A stretch of 7,487 nucleotides of DNA from Candidatus Bathyarchaeota archaeon (lineage in GTDB: Archaea > Thermoproteota > Bathyarchaeia > Bathyarchaeales > Bathycorpusculaceae), in contig DAOUTL010000061.1 in the NCBI GenBank assembly GCA_030626685.1, forward strand, positions 1 through 7,487, in the 5' to 3' direction. The notes under the pieces were generated by a model that did not search any database, was not told the DNA's origin, and saw only the letters and a program-made list of their open reading frames with translations. Of the stretch, positions 5,803 through 7,487 are shown piece by piece (within the stretch, counting starts at the first letter, position 1; the number at the start of each line of letters is the position of its first letter). The position numbers and the translations under genes are program-made.

Positions 5803-5904
5803 AATTGTAGCCTAAGAGGGATTCTAGATCTCGCCAAGTACACTTTTCTGGGAAAGCGAAAAATTAAACGAATGTTTAAACTTAGCTCCGTTCACTCAGA
5901 ACCC

Positions 5905-5999
5905 CTACGTTTTCTTGTTGAAGCCTAATTCTTTGGCTGTTTTCACTGTTTCTTCGTCGACGTAGATACCTGCTGTTATTTCTTTCCCATAACACTCAT
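5905..5999 (-). pseudogene. Remnant of a ribbon-helix-helix (antitoxin-like) gene
   Basis: One minus-strand frame reads 'GIYVDEETVKTAKELGFN' and then stops four codons later at 5905-5907. This strand-helix pattern is typical of the start of CcdA/VapB-like ribbon-helix-helix antitoxins (xVYVDEExVxxAKELGxN), which normally continue with 'SKxCENALKxAI'. That continuation is missing in all three frames. Just upstream, ATG codons at 5999 and 5990 are in another frame and read Met-Gly-Lys-Lys-stop. Adding one A to the AAA run would join them to the conserved frame (MGKK-ITAG-IYVD). Both defects point to a decayed gene. A 40-codon frame starting at the TTG at 6027 is open but is unlikely to be functional. 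No toxin gene was found next to it. Confidence 0.4.
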
Positions 6000-6153
6000 A
6001 ACTTCTCGAGGAAATATGTGGAATCAACTGTATCTAGCTTCTTTCTTAGAGTGGATTCTCAACATAGACGTTCATATCTAACCTACAATTTCTTAACAAA
6101 ACAGCCCTGCCCTAACCTATGCAAAATGCTAAGTCATAGTAAGCTGATTTACG

Positions 6154-6160
6154 TTTATAT
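6154..6160 (+). promoter_or_regulatory. Candidate TATA box for the small lysine-rich gene
   Basis: TTTATAT would place a start near 6185 and a leader of about 55 nt before the ATG at 6239. A second T/A-rich box, TTTATTAA at 6197-6204, would give a much shorter leader and is an equal alternative. Confidence 0.25.
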
Positions 6161-6238
6161 CATTTTTTGTTACGTATCAATCCTCGAAACAACTGATTTA
6201 TTAAGATATGCGATGAAATTAGCTTCGAAGGGACATAA

Positions 6239-6460
6239 ATGTTTAGACGAAATAAAAAGAAGTCTAAAAAACCTAATCTACTGGAAATGTCTGAGGCTGA
6301 AAGGGTTCAATTAATTAAAGACGTTAAGAAAAAACTTCAGCAAAAAAATATAGAAGCAAAACTGTGGCACTTGTTACTTGAAGCTGAAAGTATAACAGTT
6401 AACGGAAACATAGTCTGGGGAGAAAATCAGCAATTAAGCGGATTTTACCTTAGAATATAA
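6239..6460 (+). CDS. Small lysine-rich protein of unknown function
   Basis: A 73-residue protein with a strongly basic start (RRNKKKSKK, residues 3-11), a charged helical middle ('SEAERVQLIKDVKKKLQQKN') and a more structured end ('EAKLWHLLLEAESITVNGNIVWGENQQLSGFYLRI') that would suit a helix plus a beta hairpin. No known family is recognised. An AAGGG a few bases before the ATG at 6239 is a modest ribosome-binding site, and ATG at 6287 is a possible shorter start. The amphipathic composition and ordered C-terminus favour a real gene over a chance frame, but it stands alone between two gene-poor stretches. The basic N-terminus could contact nucleic acid; that is a guess. Confidence 0.5.
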   Translation: MFRRNKKKSKKPNLLEMSEAERVQLIKDVKKKLQQKNIEAKLWHLLLEAESITVNGNIVWGENQQLSGFYLRI

Positions 6461-6709
6461 AGTGAACCTCATTCTCACTCATTTCGCAAATTTCAGCCAG
6501 CGATTATAGTAAACAAAAAGAAGGGATTATTTGAGAACGATTAGTTGAGCCTTATCGTAAATTCCTTTAATCCGTAAAAGCCTTTTCTCACTTACAGTTT
6601 AGAAGGCAAATCCTCATAAAACTAATAATCATCTACGGGGCCATTTTAGAACTCATAATCAACTGTGGAAACCTCAAGAAACCTCTAACGAAACGCCTTA
6701 AACTTGTAA

Positions 6710-6774
6710 TTTGACTATTGTAAGTTTTAGCTACCTTATCAACATAGCTAATTACGCAAAATTGAACAGTCAAA
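6710..6774. other. Nested inverted repeats, possible structured RNA or regulatory site
   Basis: Three pairing segments nest in the right order. The outer arms are TTTGACT (6710-6716) with AGTCAAA (6768-6774). The middle arms are TTGTAA (6718-6723) with TTA plus CAA (6752-6754, 6757-6759; two bulged bases). The inner arms are TTAGCTA (6727-6733) with TAGCTAA (6745-6751), around an 11-nt loop. Together they could form a 20-bp interrupted hairpin. The sequence is AT-rich, so part of this could be chance, and the strand is unknown. Confidence 0.3.
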
Positions 6775-6905
6775 CAGTTTAATTCCAGCACTGCTAGAGA
6801 AAAGAAGAATTTAAACAAAAGTTCTCAGCCTAGCCCGTCCGACTTTTACACACAATTGGCGCCTCTAGGCAAATAAAAATTAATTAAAGAAACGATATTA
6901 CATAA

Positions 6906-6910
6906 TGAGG
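6906..6910 (+). promoter_or_regulatory. Ribosome-binding site deciding a TTG start
   Basis: TGAGG lies 8 nt before the TTG at 6919 and 20 nt before the first in-frame ATG at 6931, so it favours the TTG. A second TTG at 6916 is only 5 nt away. Confidence 0.55.
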
Positions 6911-6918
6911 TTTAATTG

Positions 6919-7487
6919 TTGACTGAAACTATGCCTATTAATGAAGAGATAGTTGAAAGGAAGACGATTGTTTACAAAACTCTTGTTGATCCTACGGTGG
7001 TAAAGGTTGCTGGGGAGAAGCTGAAGAACAAATTATTTGTGAAATTTGGATTTCTGAAGCCTAAACCCGAAGAAATACAATTTGTTTCCATTGACAAATA
7101 TTATGAGCCGTACATCGTAATCAGCGGAAAGTATACCATTGATTATTACCGCAAAGGCGCCTACACAATTAATGTTGACGAGAAAGTGCGAGAAGTCATT
7201 CTTTTAAATCAGAAATTTAAGCCTGAACAAACGAAGGATGCGTCTGCGAAGGGCTATAAGCTAATTAAACTTGAGGGTGAAGAAAACTTGCTGTATGAGG
7301 ATAAGGCTTCTCTTGTCCTAGACAAGTCTAGTCGTGAGGTCCCACTCGAACAGCTACCATCTGCTCCTTCCGAGGAACATCCCGAAAAAATGTTAGCCGA
7401 ACTCGGCGAAAAAGCAAAAGAACTTGAAATCGCTCCAGACGCGGATGTAGACGTCATCAAATCCAAAATAGTTAAACGACCAAAAGA
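6919..7487 (+). CDS. Conserved-looking protein of unknown function, 3' end cut by the window edge
   Basis: The frame is open from the TTG at 6919 (preceded in frame by a stop at 6913-6915) to the last base: 189 codons plus two bases, no stop. Residues 10-45 are basic and amphipathic ('VERKTIVYKTLVDPTVVKVAGEKLKNKLFVKFGFLKP'). Residues 50-105 look beta-rich ('IQFVSIDKYYEPYIVISGKYTIDYYRKGAYTINVDEKVREVILL'). Then come a 'YKLIKLEGEENLLYEDKASLVLD' segment, a proline-rich 'PLEQLPSAPSEEHPEKML', and a charged helix. There is no signal peptide and no cysteine. I do not recognise a named family, but the protein-like pattern, the good ribosome-binding site and the uninterrupted length make a real gene nearly certain. 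Its partners, if any, lie to the right of the window. Confidence 0.88.
   Translation, partial: MTETMPINEEIVERKTIVYKTLVDPTVVKVAGEKLKNKLFVKFGFLKPKPEEIQFVSIDKYYEPYIVISGKYTIDYYRKGAYTINVDEKVREVILLNQKFKPEQTKDASAKGYKLIKLEGEENLLYEDKASLVLDKSSREVPLEQLPSAPSEEHPEKMLAELGEKAKELEIAPDADVDVIKSKIVKRPK

Larger units (their letters stand above)
5639..6238. other. Gene-poor stretch of 600 nt
   Basis: It holds the two inverted repeats and the antitoxin-like remnant listed separately. A GTG-started plus-strand frame at 6018-6314 is open, but it has a protein-like sequence in no obvious part, overlaps the better-supported gene at 6239 and is not accepted. Positions 6028-6150 show nothing recognisable. Confidence 0.5.
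6461..6918. other. Intergenic stretch with no convincing gene
   Basis: No protein-like reading frame is seen on either strand; a minus-strand frame at 6633-6818 is low-complexity and has no ribosome-binding site. The stretch holds the nested inverted repeats at 6710-6774 and a 6-bp inverted pair, GCCTAG (6828-6833) and CTAGGC (6865-6870). An A/T-rich block, 6871-6892, could contain the promoter of the next gene. Confidence 0.5.

Noticed and set aside
6018..6314. Plus-strand GTG-started open frame of 98 codons
   Set aside because: It overlaps the better-supported gene at 6239 in another frame, has no ribosome-binding site, and its sequence is not protein-like along most of its length.
6633..6818. 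Minus-strand open frame of 61 codons
   Set aside because: There is no ribosome-binding site, and it overlaps the nested inverted repeats without any conserved-looking segment.
7254..7466. Minus-strand Ser-rich open frame of 70 codons
   Set aside because: It lies wholly opposite the partial gene at 6919-7487. The serine-rich composition is what the antisense of a charged coding sequence gives.

Overview
The window looks like AT-rich archaeal DNA, most plausibly from an uncultured TACK-type lineage such as Bathyarchaeota. That placement is an inference from three things. The proteins resemble families common in such genomes (DUF3795 cysteine-rich proteins, prenyltransferase-repeat proteins, archaeal-type conserved hypotheticals). 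GAGG/AGGAGG ribosome-binding sites are used together with GTG and TTG starts. TATA-like boxes lie at archaeal spacing. No rRNA, tRNA, CRISPR array or insertion sequence was seen.

Layout. Positions 1-354 (+) hold the 3' part of a DUF3795 gene that enters from the left edge. From 415 to about 5640 every gene is on the minus strand. Read in the direction of transcription (right to left) they are: an NTF2-like (SnoaL/DUF4440-type) protein, a DUF3795 protein with a C-terminal zinc ribbon, a zinc-dependent medium-chain dehydrogenase, a Nudix hydrolase, a compact DUF3795 protein, a small membrane-anchored conserved protein, a third minus-strand DUF3795 protein, and a prenyltransferase/squalene-oxidase-repeat protein. 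The first three are separated by only 23 nt each and look like one operon. The Nudix gene, 95 nt further on with a very strong Shine-Dalgarno, may belong to the same unit. Between 1793 and about 1915 lies a decayed copy of the end of the compact DUF3795 gene. The strip therefore carries four intact or edge-cut DUF3795 genes plus one remnant within 5.2 kb.

The right third is gene-poor. Positions 5639-6238 hold two short perfect inverted repeats, one overlapping a candidate promoter of the NTF2-like operon, and a frameshifted remnant of a ribbon-helix-helix (antitoxin-like) gene. A small lysine-rich protein of unknown function follows at 6239-6460 (+). Positions 6461-6918 contain no convincing gene but do hold a nested inverted-repeat structure. 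A conserved-looking protein of unknown function starts at a TTG (6919) and runs off the right edge.

Working together: the best-supported functional unit is the NTF2-like/DUF3795/dehydrogenase operon. A small-molecule-binding fold, a cysteine-rich probable metal protein and an alcohol/polyol dehydrogenase would fit metabolism or detoxification of a small compound, but the substrate cannot be read from the sequence. The clustering of several divergent DUF3795 genes, whose biochemical role is not established, is the most unusual property of the window.
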